A DNA stretch of 64,000 nt. Origin: Oscheius sp. JU75 (lineage: Eukaryota; Nematoda; Chromadorea; Rhabditida; Rhabditidae). Both the position numbers and the translations under genes were made by a program. Shown here one piece after another: positions 1-10,959 of this stretch. Positions within the stretch are counted from its first letter, which is position 1. The number at the start of each line of letters is the position of its first letter. The stretch covers positions 9,714,501 to 9,778,500 of the forward strand of contig JASJZC010000006.1 in assembly GCA_037178855.1 (NCBI GenBank), read 5' to 3'. The notes below the pieces were generated by a model that saw only the letters and a program-made list of their open reading frames with translations, had not been told where the DNA came from and did no database searches.

Positions 1-166
1 TGCTCGCTCGAAAGAGGTTACTGATGGACTGTTTCATGCCTCCCTCAATCTCGGCTGTCAAGAGCGAGGACCTTCTCGAGACGTCGTCAATGAGTCGGAG
101 CTCGGCCTGCTGGTGGGCATAGTTGTTGGCATAGAACGCCCCGTCCCCATCGTCCTCATCTGTCAT
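1..166 (-). CDS. N-terminal exon of an unrecognised protein, cut by window edge
   Basis: An ATG at 166 on the minus strand opens a 55-codon reading frame that runs off the left edge without a stop. It begins MTDEDDGDGAFYANNYAHQQ and continues as a polar, probably helical stretch. The ATG follows a pyrimidine run and AG (TTTTTTTAAG|CAATG), which fits a cis- or trans-splice acceptor immediately before the start. I do not recognise the family: the acidic N-terminus and helical continuation suit many cytosolic proteins. There is no signal peptide or membrane segment in the visible part. A half-matching X-box-like sequence lies about 290 bp upstream (see 449-460). Confidence 0.55.
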   Translation of the reverse strand, partial: MTDEDDGDGAFYANNYAHQQAELRLIDDVSRRSSLLTAEIEGGMKQSISNLFRAS

Positions 167-1775
167 TGCTTAAAAAAAGGGTACGAGGAGTGTTTGCCTC
201 GAAACGGAAGGAAAATGAGCTATAATTGAAGGGAATCTCATTTGAACTGGAGGTAAACGAGCCGGAACAGAGAGACAGCCAAACGGAGCCATTCATTTTA
301 GACTAGGCTGGAAGAGGCGGTTATTCCCAGAGAGAAAGAGATCAGATTGAGGTCAAAAGTTGGTAAGCATTAACAATGAACATCCGAGAAGGGAGGGGGT
401 AAACAGAGTAGGAAATTGACTATGAATATCTGAGAGTCAGGACGTCAACACCATGGCAACCGGCTACTATAAAGGATTCAAGAAGTGTCGAGCTTGGGGG
501 TGCAGATGTCATTTATATTGATCCCAGAGAGAAGACGAAGAATCTGTGGCCAAAAAAGAGAGAGCGAGGCGACCACAATTAACGGACGCATCCCAGCTGC
601 TGACTTGCACTTGCGCAACAGGCCTGGACGGGGGGCGATGGAGCAAGGTGGGAGTGGTAACTACTGTTAGGTACTGAGCAAAAAATGATTACTTTTCTGG
701 CATTTTCATTTCATTACCCAGATTGTAAGAAGTCTCGGGAATTGCCGAAACCCCAGTCGGTCTCACCCAAAAGTATTGAAGAATGTGTAGCGAAACACAC
801 TCACGGGGACAATTTAATGATATTTTGAAAAGGTATCGCCTCTCGAGGCTCAAGTAAAAGTTCTGATGCTTTGTTTGATTCCTGTCATATATGCCCCTTC
901 TCTTTTAGCTTGTCCTGCCCGCACGTTTTCTTCTCGAGGAGCAAAGTCGCTATCTCCCTAAATGACTGGACTTGCAAACAATCAAGTGCTAATTGAAAAT
1001 AATGGATCAAACACAAGCAGATACAGGAGTACAAAGTGGAATAGATGTACTCATGTTGGGAGCTGGTTGGGTTCTCTATTCGGGTCAGATAATCCGAACA
1101 TTCAAGCCACTTTAGTTGTCCACACATTTTCCATTTAAAACTTCCTTTGTAGAACTTTTAGGAAGTAGTTTCGGCTTTCGCCACGAACTCTCGTTTGAAA
1201 TCCCTTTTAGCGCCCTTTTCTCCCGGATATCCTTTCTATCTTTATTATTTTATTATTGTTGTCTTTTTCTCTTTTCATAAATGTTATTTTTATCAAATCG
1301 TTATGCAATTAAGTTCCCTGGTACGATCACAATATCCAGCACTTATACATGCAAAAAACTCACAGATAGCGCGTGGTGACCATGCTTGACATGCTGGGCA
1401 GGTAGTGTTTTTGATAGCTCGTATTAGGAGTAAGCATTGCTTCCCGACCGGTCATCCTCTTCGGAGAAGCGTCCTCTGAAAAAAACCGCTAGTTGCCTAC
1501 CCGTAAAACGATGCCAATTACTGGACGACAAACAACCTACCCTTATTCCTCCTCATCCAACTCATCGCATCACACCTGAACGCGGATTCTCTACGCTGGA
1601 GCAGAAAAGAAAGAAGAAAGAGAGATGAATGGGACAAATTATAGGGTGAGACAGAACGGGAGAGAGTACAGCTGAGAGACTGGTAATTGACACGAAAAGA
1701 GTTGTCTCGGTAACACCTGATGAGCGGCGGAACACAGCTGCCTCCGCCTCGATAACTAGTTGATAAATTGATAGT
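167..1775. other. Intergenic or intronic stretch with no supported gene
   Basis: Only short open frames without recognisable domains occur here. The composition is AT-rich around 1230-1300. A single CACCATGGCAAC near 449-460 resembles half of an RFX X-box. No tRNA, repeat array or coding exon could be supported. Confidence 0.5.
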
Positions 1776-2060
1776 CTAAAGGAAAACAAAAGTATTCAAA
1801 GAGATGGGCGTCATGCACCAGATGAGCAGTCTAAGATTAGCCCTGCAAGCTCGGGGATTGTGACAGAGAGCGTCCAGTTCAAAAATTGTAGTCAGCTTGA
1901 ATGACGCCTTTTGCTCTTGTGGAATGGGACCAGACACCGTCTCTTGGGGGAGAACAATGTTGAGAGTGGCAACTGAAGAGTGCATCGAAACTGTAGCTGA
2001 CCGTTCATGCTCAATTATTGTTAGAATACAGCTTTTGCCACAGAACTTTGTCTTTCCACA
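1776..2060 (-). CDS. Possible orphan exon of an unknown gene
   Basis: The minus strand is open for 194 codons from 2360 to the stop at 1776, which is long for non-coding DNA. The upstream third is low complexity (Ser/Leu from AGAGAGAC repeats). The part from about 2060 down looks more protein-like, with motifs such as CGKTKFCGKSC and a spread of charged and hydrophobic residues, and an AG acceptor (TTTTAG) could open it. No family is recognised and there is no signal peptide or matched upstream exon, so this may be chance. Confidence 0.25.
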   Translation of the reverse strand, partial: CGKTKFCGKSCILTIIEHERSATVSMHSSVATLNIVLPQETVSGPIPQEQKASFKLTTIFELDALCHNPRACRANLRLLIWCMTPISLNTFVFL

Positions 2061-2849
2061 ACTAAAAGGCAGCAAATAATTAGACAGAGAGGCAGAGAGA
2101 GAGAGAGACAGCGACGAAAAGTTGCATGCTGGCAGGATGACATAGACAATTTGGCCGGCAGGGTGAAAGAAGATGAAAAAGGGGACAGTTGGTAGCATTT
2201 CGGTCACTTGTTCACAAAAGTTGAAGTGGAAGCTAGACAGGCTGTAGGGTGAACTGGCGCAGATTTCTAGCCTCAAAGTAATGAAATTGGTAATGAAATA
2301 ATTACGAAAGAGATAGAACAAAATTGAGTGCAATGTAGAAACAAATGTACCGCGTTGCAAAAGTAGAAATGATTAGATCAGTTGAAATTCTATGAAAGTG
2401 CGTTCCGAGTAGATTCGTTTTCCAACCTCACACCTGCAGCAATCAGTCCTAATGAGAACAGACATCTGAATCGTTCACACCCAGTAAAAGAGAATATTAA
2501 TTATTTTATTGATACATTATCAGAAAATTTCACATAATAATACCCCCGTGGTCTTTGAATTGACATTAGGAAGTGAAGGTCAATTGGATTTGAAGTCGTT
2601 TAATTCTGCAGCTCTCCGGCTGTTCGGTCTTCGGAGACCCGGAGGCGGCTGCGCAGAAACCAAGGGCATCTCTGGAGGAGGACTTCTTCCTCCGTTCGAA
2701 CCACCGGAGGAGTAGTAAACGTGTCCGTGACTCCTGCTATTGTGACGGTTCAGCTCTCCACCGAAGCTGAAAAGACTTTCAATGTACGCTGTCTCTCTGT
2801 CTCTTAGTCTCTCTATCTCTCTGTCTCTGTTTCTTTGTTTGTTAACCCA
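2061..2849. other. Non-coding gap downstream of TANGO1-like gene
   Basis: This holds purine/pyrimidine microsatellite (2085-2115 and 2785-2840), and a plus-strand open frame at 2509-2715 with no domain or splice context that I could support. The region is probably the 3' flank of the TANGO1-like gene. Confidence 0.45.
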
Positions 2850-5800
2850 CTACATAGGTCCTATATCAGGAGGATATCCTGGTCCTCCAGGCATATAGGG
2901 AGGCATTGGACCCATCGGACCCGTATACTGGCGTCCATGACTACGTGAGCGACGTCTCGAGGAGACTCCCTCCTTCTTGTCCTTCCTTTTCTCCCCATCA
3001 CTGGGCGATGGCTCTCGGACGAGTCTGTCAGACCGACGACTCCTTGACGACTTCTTCATCGGTGCCCCGGTCATGAACTCGTCGTCCGGAGAGAAAGTTC
3101 GGCTGCGAGGGAGACCAATATCCGGCTGATCCCACATCGTCGGCACGTGTTCGGCTCTCGATGGGGCCTTTTCCCGCTCAGTAATACCACTAGGCAGAGC
3201 GAAGCTGGTAGGCTGAGATTGGGAGACAAGGCTCTGAAATTTTATTTTCTATAAAAAACCATGCATTCTTTACCTCAAGGTTGTGAATCCTTTTGACATA
3301 CTGACTCTCCTTGTGGAAACTCGAGGATTCGATCTTTAACAGGTCCTTTCTAACTTGCTTCACCTCGGCATCTAGACTCTTGATCTTGTCCTCTTTCTCC
3401 CGTTTTTCCTCGTTCACCACATGTATCTGTCTTTGCAGACTTTGAATCTCGTCGCGAAGCTTCTCACAGATCTGAATTGACTCTTTTCACAGGCTTGAAA
3501 TTATCCCAATTACATTTTCCTTTTCCTTCAGCTTGTCATTGCTTTCCTTCAGCAAGGACAGCATCTGGTTGGCTCGCTCATCGGCCCCTCTCTTCTCAGC
3601 ATCGCGGTTCTCCGACTCTCTGATCTTGGCCTCCAATTGCGTTCGGACAGTAGCAATCTCATTCTCGAGTTTCTTCTTGTCAGCTACCTCACGTTCCAGG
3701 TTCAGCCTGAACAGGGGACATTGGCTAATACTTGTGCCATTTTTAGGCGCGAACTACGATTAAAAATGGGGATGATTATGATAAAAGTCACAAAACAGTT
3801 AATCCCTAAAAGTCTTTCCCAAATAAGGCAAAAGCTTGATCTTTGTGGGGATTGTACCCGCGTCATTTGGATTTGTAGTCGAGACGCTAACCGACTGCGC
3901 CATGCGGTGAAAGGCGCTTTGCCAAAAATGAAGAATTCCCCAAACATACTTGGCCTGCTCAAAGTCCTGCTCGAGCTTCTTCATCTGTGCCCGAACTTTG
4001 ACTGTCTCCTTGATGTCGATGGTCGAAGTGGGCGGTGTCTTCTCCTTCTCGGGTTCAGCTTCCGGCTCGTCTCCAAAGTCCGACCAGCCGCCGGATCCTC
4101 CAGATTCTGAATCATCCAAGTGTTTCTTGACACTTTCTAAAATATCTCTCACTAGAAGCAGGCAAACAGAACAGCGAGCACAGACAAATAGAACTAACCA
4201 CCAGCATCGGACTCTTTCTTGTTGACCATGTCCGTCTGGATTTGGTGCAGCATCTCGGTCATGGTTGTGTACTCGGCATCCAGAGCGTTCTTCTCTTCGA
4301 GGAGACCCGAATACAGCTGTCTGGCCTCTTCCAGATCCTTCTCCTTCTTCTGCACAGTCACTGTCAGTTGGTCGATTTGTAATGTGAGCTCTTCATTGGC
4401 TGCTCTCTCGGCTAAACATCAATCAGACTGGCAAAAATTTCAAATCCTACCCTTGAGATCCTGCTCAAAACGTTCCAAAGCTCCCTTGGTCTCCTTCAGC
4501 TTGATCGAAGCCTCTTCTTGTCCATTCTTCGTTGACTCCAGCTGCCGTTCCAGCTCACTGACACGAGTTTCAGCTGCTCTCCTGCTTTGACTTCCAGCAT
4601 CTCGCTCATTTTCTAGACGTTCTCTGGACTCCCGTTCCCGTCTTGCCTCGTCCTCAGCCCGTTGAAGCTTCTCTCTTATGTTGTTGATTTCCAAAGTCTT
4701 GACTCCGAGCTGGGCACGCATTCCGTTGATCTCGTCGGTATTGACCTGGCCGGCGTGTTGGGAGGCTCTGGAAGGAGCAGATTTAGAACAAACCAGCTGC
4801 CAATACCCTGTCACCATGTCAGTATCATAGGTGACCCTCTAATAGTAAAGCAATTTCACTTGCCCTTCTCACAATGATACTATGTCGTCCTCTTATGTCT
4901 GTGTCAGATCAATAAGGACATACTGTTGCAAAGCAGCCTCCAGCTGTTTGTTCTTGGTAACCAAATTGTGGAATACTCGTTGATTAGCTCCAATATGGTC
5001 CCCTCCATCGGAAAGCATCTTGTTAATAATGTGGAAGAGCAGGGCGACCGCGAAGAAGATAACATTCAAGAGGAGACCAATTCCGGCATCACTCATGTCT
5101 CCCACAGGGAGGACAGAACGCAGAATTCCTGTGATTGAAGAGACAATAGAACCGAGAACACCTTGATCTGGAATGTCACATTGTACAAAGAACTGTCTCA
5201 CTGTCTCTTTCTTTCTGTCTCTCTATCTCTCTGTCAGAGCACAAACCAGTCGACTTGGAAGGCACCGGGATGTCCTTGTAGCTGTGCTGTTGTTCCTCAA
5301 AATACTTGGCCTTCTCGTGCGAGTCGATACTCTTCGCCGTGGGAGCCTCCTCAGGGATGTCTCTCTTAATTTTAGCACATTCGGCATCGTTGTTCTTGTA
5401 GCAATAGCCCTGTAAACATGGCTCAACCAACACTCAACTACCCGTACCACCAGTTCCCAACATGCTCAGACGTACCTTTTCGTCTTCCGAAGCTGGCTTT
5501 GGATCCTCTGGGACAGGATCGACGGACGTTGGCTCAACGTGCTCATGACTGTGTCCACCATGCTCGTGGCTGTGACCGTGATGGTCATGTTCGTGACTGT
5601 GACCATGCCCATGATCATGTTCCGATCCATGAATATGAGGATTGGCATCCACACCAGGAAGAATAGAAGGGTCTTCAATCTTGACAGGTTGAGGCGCAAC
5701 AGTAGTTGTGACTACAGGCTCCTCGACAACGGGAGCAACTGTAGTGGCCTCAGGAGGAGTGACGTCCACTGGTGGGTAGGTGACAGGGGGCTGAAAAGGA

Positions 5801-7809
5801 ATCAGTGCAAGTTTCTTCATAAAAGTACCAATTCAGACACATTCTCGACTGGAGGAGGGATAGTAGTAGGTTCTGGGATTTCCAAGGGTTCTTGAGGCGA
5901 GTCCACCACTGGAGGGGCCATAGTAACAGTCTCAGCTTGTTGAGGTGGAGGCAGAATCAGGGATTCTTGCTCTAGAGCTACGTTGTTTTCAGCCGCGGCA
6001 GCAGCTTGCTCCTGTTCCTGGAAAGACGACTCTTTGCTGACTCTTCACAAAAAGGAAAAAGAGTTGAGCATGGAATTACCAGCTGAAGACGACGGATGTT
6101 CTCCTCGTCCTGGCGAAGCATTCTCTCGATCTCGGCGTCCATCTCGGCAATATCGACCTAGAAGACACAACACTGCACAACGGTTAACGAAAAAAATTGC
6201 AATTTCGAAAATGGAGAGCGCACCAACTCGTAAAGCATACAGGCTACGTATAGAAACCTTTATGTCACCAGAGTTGGTGAGCAGTGGAGAGTCAAATTGG
6301 CGCGACTTCCGGATTATCGGATCAATGCTCATGTCATATCTGCCTTCGGATTGAGCATAAACTCGTGAACACAGTCGGAGTATCTAAACCGTCTACGAGA
6401 GCGTGCGGATAGGCAGTTTGAAGCCTACAGGAGTTGGTGCACAGTACAAAGTCGAATTGGCGCGACTCTCTCTGATACATGCTCATGCCACAATTTATAA
6501 ACAAAAGAAAGAGACTGACTTTTTCCAGGACTTCCTCCGAACCCGTCACTGCATTTTCCAGATTGTTGGTCAACGTCTCCGGGACAACTTCTTGAGCCTG
6601 GGCAAGAGGTGGAGGTGGTGGCGTTGTGACCACTGTGGACTGCTCTGCAACTGGAGGTGGTGGGACAGCTCCCTTCAGAGGAGTGGCGATAGAAGGATGG
6701 AGAAGGTTGGGTTTTGGAACGGGGACTGCCTCTTCGACTGGCTTCTGAGGAGGCGGTGTGACTGGAGCAACTGTAGGAGCTGGAGTGGTGATAAGGATGG
6801 GAGCTGTGGTGGCTGGAGGGTCATGGCTGTGATCGTGACTGTGTCCGTGTCCATCATGGGAATGACCTGAAAGCCCTGGCTTAACATCTGTTTAAATTAG
6901 GCTAAAAACATGTGCAAGTGTCGAACCCGGCACCTTTTGTTTTGTTGCCGGAACACTAACTGGCTGAGCCGGGCGAAATCGCGCACCCAGTTCTAAAATG
7001 TAACCAGATGAAAAGTCTTACCATGATCATGACTGTGTCCATGTCCTTTGGCAGGTGGTTGCGGAACTGGCAGAGGCTCAGGCTCGGGTAGCCCCTGTTC
7101 CCGAGCAAAAATATTCGCCCGGACGTTGTAGTCACGGACCAGATCCAGCTCCGAGTGAAGAACACCTAAACGACCCTAATCTAGAGGGGTACCAGTCTCC
7201 CACAAACCTAGAACTTTCTTGTCACCGACATCAGCTGGGTCTCTGCTGATTCTGTACATCAACTTCTTGGTATCGATAGCGTTCCGGAAAAACTCGACAT
7301 CCGGTCCCCTTTCCACAGCACTCAAGTAGAACTCTCCTCTGCTTCCGTCTTCCATCTATTCACAAGTCTTAGTACCAAAGAAACTAGAAACTGACCCTTC
7401 CTTCGGCTATGTCGATCCTGTCACTGAAGTTGATGGCTATGACATCCATCTGCTGACCCATGGCTTCCGGAGCAAGGTTAAGAAAACTGGGGTGGTTCGA
7501 AGGGAACGAGCGGTTAATCTTCGCCTTGTATAGAACTTCTGAAAATAGGAGTGTACAAAATCATTCTTTCTTTCTATCTTTCTTTCTCTCTGCCTCTATG
7601 TCGCCCTATCTCTTTATTTCTCTGTCTCACTGCATTTCTTTCACAACTCACCATCGCAGGCAGCATTTCCACACAATTTGGACTTTTTGGCTATGACCGG
7701 CTTCGACTTTTGACAGTAAACAATAAATATTAATGCCTAAAACTTCAAGATAACTTCTGTTATCTTCTTGACCTACAATAAGAACAAATATTCGGAGAAG
7801 TGCCCGCAT
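2850..7809 (-). CDS. TANGO1/MIA3-like ER exit-site cargo receptor
   Basis: This is a multi-exon gene. Exon 1 (7809-7773) encodes a short signal peptide, MRALLRIFVLIV. Exons at 7690-7652, 7538-7396 and 7355-7208 encode an N-terminal SH3-like domain with the Cys pair CGNAACD and VLYKAKINRSF, as in TANGO1/TALI. The lumenal part is Pro/Thr-rich with two His-rich clusters (GHSHDGHGHSHDHSHD near 6820-6870, HGHGHSHEHDHHGHSHEH near 5540-5630). A membrane segment (IGLLLNVIFFAVALLFHII) lies near 5020-5080, followed by coiled coils (about 4817-3190) and an Arg/Ser- and Pro-rich tail (PPYMPGGPGYPP) ending at 2850. The family acts at ER exit sites, loading bulky cargo such as collagen into COPII carriers: the SH3-like domain faces the lumen and the Pro-rich tail binds Sec23. 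Lumenal exon boundaries between 5200 and 6530 are approximate. Confidence 0.85.
3846..3908 (-). repeat. tRNA-like relic in TANGO1 intron
   Basis: On the minus strand an A-box-like TGGCGCAGTCGGTTAGCG is followed about 25 bp later by a B-box-like GGGTACAATCCCC. The spacing fits a tRNA body, but no clean acceptor stem is visible. A tRNA pseudogene or the head of a tRNA-derived SINE is the likeliest reading. Confidence 0.5.
6276..6500. repeat. Diverged direct repeat in TANGO1 intron
   Basis: Two copies of a segment containing AATTGGCGCGACT followed by ATGCTCATG lie about 160 bp apart (near 6295-6333 and 6454-6487) inside one intron. Flanking text (GAGTTGGTG) is also shared, which indicates a local duplication. 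Confidence 0.45.
6915..6975 (-). repeat. tRNA-like relic in TANGO1 intron
   Basis: The minus strand reads GGCTCAGCCAGTTAGTG (A-box-like), then GGTGCCGGGTTCGACACTT (B-box-like) at tRNA spacing. It sits in the intron between the two exons coding the first His-rich cluster. Confidence 0.5.
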
Positions 7810-8564
7810 CTCCGCTCAGGAAGACACTACCATACACGAGAAAATCGATATGTACAGTCACGTGGAGGGTCTGAAATGGTTTTGTTATTTTTCTAAGTTA
7901 GTTTCATATAAGATAAGCTAGAAAACCAAGAATTGCAAGAGTCCGCAAGTTGGCATTTTGCGACGTAGCTGTAATCTGGCGAGTGGTGTTGGAAAGAACT
8001 AGCACTGCGATTCGAATCATTCGTCAGTGATCAAAAGCAGGTTTCTCGGACGGGGGTTATGATAGGAATGGCGTCCGTTGGCCAATAAGTCAATGTTCGC
8101 CTGGACAAACGTTCCACAATGACCGGAACGGCTTCAAGTTTCATAATGAAAACACCATCTGAAGTATACTTACAATCGAGCAGACTGTTTGTTCAAGCCG
8201 AGTTGACCTCAAAGCAAATCGATAGACTGACAGCAACGCTCGCGTTCTCTGTCTCTCTGTCTCTCTGTCTCTGTGTCTCTCACACCATAAATCGGTGTTC
8301 AAGGAGTAGATCAAATGAAAAACGCGTGTCAATGAGGAACACTATCAGAAACTAGTTTTGTCCTTTTATGGGCCCTCTTGTACTCTCTGACCTTCTCCTG
8401 GTTACACGAAACTAAAACTAAGGTTAGTGAGTATGTCAATTTGACCATGAGATCAGATTCATTCATACAACAGGTATCTTGTCGCAGCTGGTCGACAGCT
8501 TCGTGACAGACGGAGTATCCTCAGAGCTTAAATAATTTATTAAGACTACTTCTAAAAGACGAGT
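7810..8564. other. Spacer between SDR fusion gene and TANGO1-like gene
   Basis: This 755-bp spacer lies between two minus-strand genes and should contain the SDR 3' UTR and TANGO1 promoter. It includes a TCTCTGTC microsatellite (about 8248-8282). No further coding exon was supported. Confidence 0.5.
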
Positions 8565-10959
8565 CTACTTTTGTTTTTTCGAATACGATAACAATATACT
8601 TAACGACGGGTATCCTAGGATGAACGTCTGCACAAACCATTTGAAGGAGCACGCAAAACTAAAACCGTTACTATAGAAGGAAGTGAGTAAAAGTTACCTG
8701 ACTCGTAACCTATCACACAGAAGCATAGCCACGGTGGCTTCTGCCAAATGTGACAGCAGGGCGAAGACGTTTGTCAAAATGACTAGAACGGGGAATGTTT
8801 TGCCAATATTGGCTAGGATATCGCCACACAGTGGCAGACGTAGCAAGAGATCGGGGGCTGCCATGGCTAGCTAAAATATACGTTGGTAAAACTTAAAGGG
8901 ATACTTACAAAGTTAATTGTGAGGCCGCCGACAACAATAATCCACCAGAAGAGGCGGGGAATCCGGAAGAAGTCTTTGGGAACCGAGAGGAGACTTCGGG
9001 TCGAGGAGTGCGAGCTCGGCTCGTACTTCACTCCAAGATACTTTCGAAGAGATCGGGTAATGCCATTCGAACAGAGGCCTTTGATCATCGGGATCATTGA
9101 GACGTAGGTGGGCATGAACGCTAGGACCTTCTCTTTGAGAATAGCGTCAACCATTCGAGAGGCACAGGAATCTGTGCTCATAAAGGGGATCCAGGTGCAG
9201 GTGGGTCGAAGGCCGTTCTCGAGGACCATCGGGGTTCGGGCGAAGTAGGGACAGAGCTGGAATAAAAGATTTTTTGTGGCTATGCCCTCTTCAACTGTAT
9301 TGGAAAAAAGACAGGGATCACTATCAGAAACTGACTCTTTGGATCGGAAAAGAACTCTATCAAGAGTCAAGAGTCAACTAGTCTCTCAGAGTGAACAAGG
9401 TCTAAAGACAAGAGTTTGGGCAAAATACTGTCTCTGTCACTGAAGTGGAATCAATACAAGATTTTCTTTTTACACAAGAGCCTGTCATCCTGTATCTGGT
9501 TTTGAGTCAAGAATCCAGAAACTGTTTCTCTGTGTCTGAACCAAATCTAGAGTCGAGAGTCTGAATCGTCTCACTGTCTTTGGACTGAATTAAGACGAAA
9601 GTCAAGAGTCAAGATACGGTCACTGAACTGAACAGTGTCAAAAACTTAAGCAAGAGATAGCCACTCACAGTGGTAACTTTGATCCCTTCCAAACCCATGT
9701 CCCGCAGCTCCATTTCCAGAGTCTCCATCATTCCTCGGACAGCGAACTTGCTCGGACTGAATGCCCTGTCTGATTCTTGTCTACCCTCTCTTACCAATAA
9801 GCCAACCCGTAGGTCTCTCCAATAAATCCGGCAATGGAACTGACTGATACAATCTGTCCGTCATTGCGAGCCTCCATTGCTCCCAAAAAGGCTCGAATTG
9901 TCTGAAATTGTCTAAATTTTTCAGACTTTGAACTATGTACGTTAATTGTTCCGATGACATTGACGTCGAAAGACCTCTTAATCTCCTCATTGGTCAGGTC
10001 CATGAAAAACTTGAAGGCCAAGATGGCCGCGTTGCAGACCACAATGTCTACTTTTCCTATAAATTTTTTTTAAATTTTTTCCATGTCAAGTATTCGATAC
10101 GACTAATTCACGGTGGATATTACGTCTACATTAAAAAATAGATATAAAAACTAACCATATTCCTTCTCGATCTCCCCAGCGACTTTTCGCATCTCTTCAT
10201 CATTGCTGATGTCACAGCGCCACGATCTAATCGCGCCTCCTTCTTTTGAAATGGCATCGACCGTCTCTTTCAGACCTTTCTGTGAACAATGTTGATTCGA
10301 GTGGAGAGGAAATGCAAAAAACCTCATTGACATCAATGGCAGCCACTTTGGCTCCGTGTTCGAGAGTGAAGATTTCGGCCATTCGTCGTCCGAGACCCGA
10401 GCCCGCTCCGGTAATGACTATCACTTGACCTCGTACGTCCTGAAAATGCTACTTTTTGTTGACTCGATGAGTAAAGGCTAATTCACGATGGTCAAGCAAT
10501 GTTTTTCATGCAGACAGTCTTAAATTTTAAACAAGAGATATCTTCTCTTCCAATTTCATACATGGTCGCGTTCGATAATTTGTTTCAAAGGTCGTTTCGT
10601 ATAATCTTCCCGAATGTTTCCGGCCGCACTACGAGGAAAGTATTGACCAGTGAAAGTGTACCCAAATTTCGAACCTTGATCGTCGGCATAAAAAAACCAA
10701 GACGGCTACTAAAGACAAAATCGCCGAAGAGATCAAGGTGGCCAGGGGAGGCTAAAAGTCAAACTGGCAAACTATGGTTGGGAGACAAAGATATCGAAGC
10801 ATGACAGAGGACAGAGAAAGACACAGGAAGGCTGAAATTCAAACTGACCTTTTGTGTCAAAGTGAGCCATCTCCAAAGATCCCGAGGCAGGTCGATCAGC
10901 AGAATATGGAAGATGGCTCCTAGCGTGCTCAGCACTTTAAACGACCACTGATTGTACAT
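8565..10959 (-). CDS. SDR16C-type short-chain dehydrogenase fused to a TMEM254-like (DUF4499) tail
   Basis: Nine exons join in frame to 425 codons: 10959-10848, 10439-10323, 10279-10156, 10056-9941, 9901-9795, 9756-9669, 9256-8909, 8870-8698 and 8658-8565. An N-terminal hydrophobic anchor is followed by the Rossmann motif TGAGSGLG, CNAAI, the catalytic serine in SVSSIAG and the catalytic YCPSK, which is split by a 38-nt intron. This is the retinol/hydroxysteroid dehydrogenase (RDH10/DHRS/HSD17B11-like) subfamily, expected on ER or lipid-droplet membranes and using NAD(P) to oxidise or reduce lipid alcohols. After the SDR C-terminus (LCPYFARTPM) there are further hydrophobic segments (RLFWWIIVVGGLTINF; VILTNVFALLSHLAEA) and an ending WFVQTFILGYPSLSILLSY resembling TMEM254. 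Substrate cannot be read from sequence. Confidence 0.88.
9300..9660. repeat. Degenerate tandem repeat in SDR intron 6
   Basis: This intron is built from diverged copies of words such as TCAAGAGTCAAGAG, CTGTCTCTGTCACTGAA and GGAATCAA, spaced by roughly 60-70 bp. It looks like an ageing minisatellite that shares CTGTC-rich content with many other introns in the window. Confidence 0.45.

Noticed and set aside
9756-9780. Apparent loss of the catalytic Tyr in the SDR (FSPSK)
   Set aside because: Using the acceptor ATTCAG|T instead of GACAG|G restores YCPSK in frame, so the enzyme looks intact.
10499-10804. Possible transposase remnant in SDR intron 1
   Set aside because: The frame has basic residues but no DDE motif or terminal repeats that I could find.
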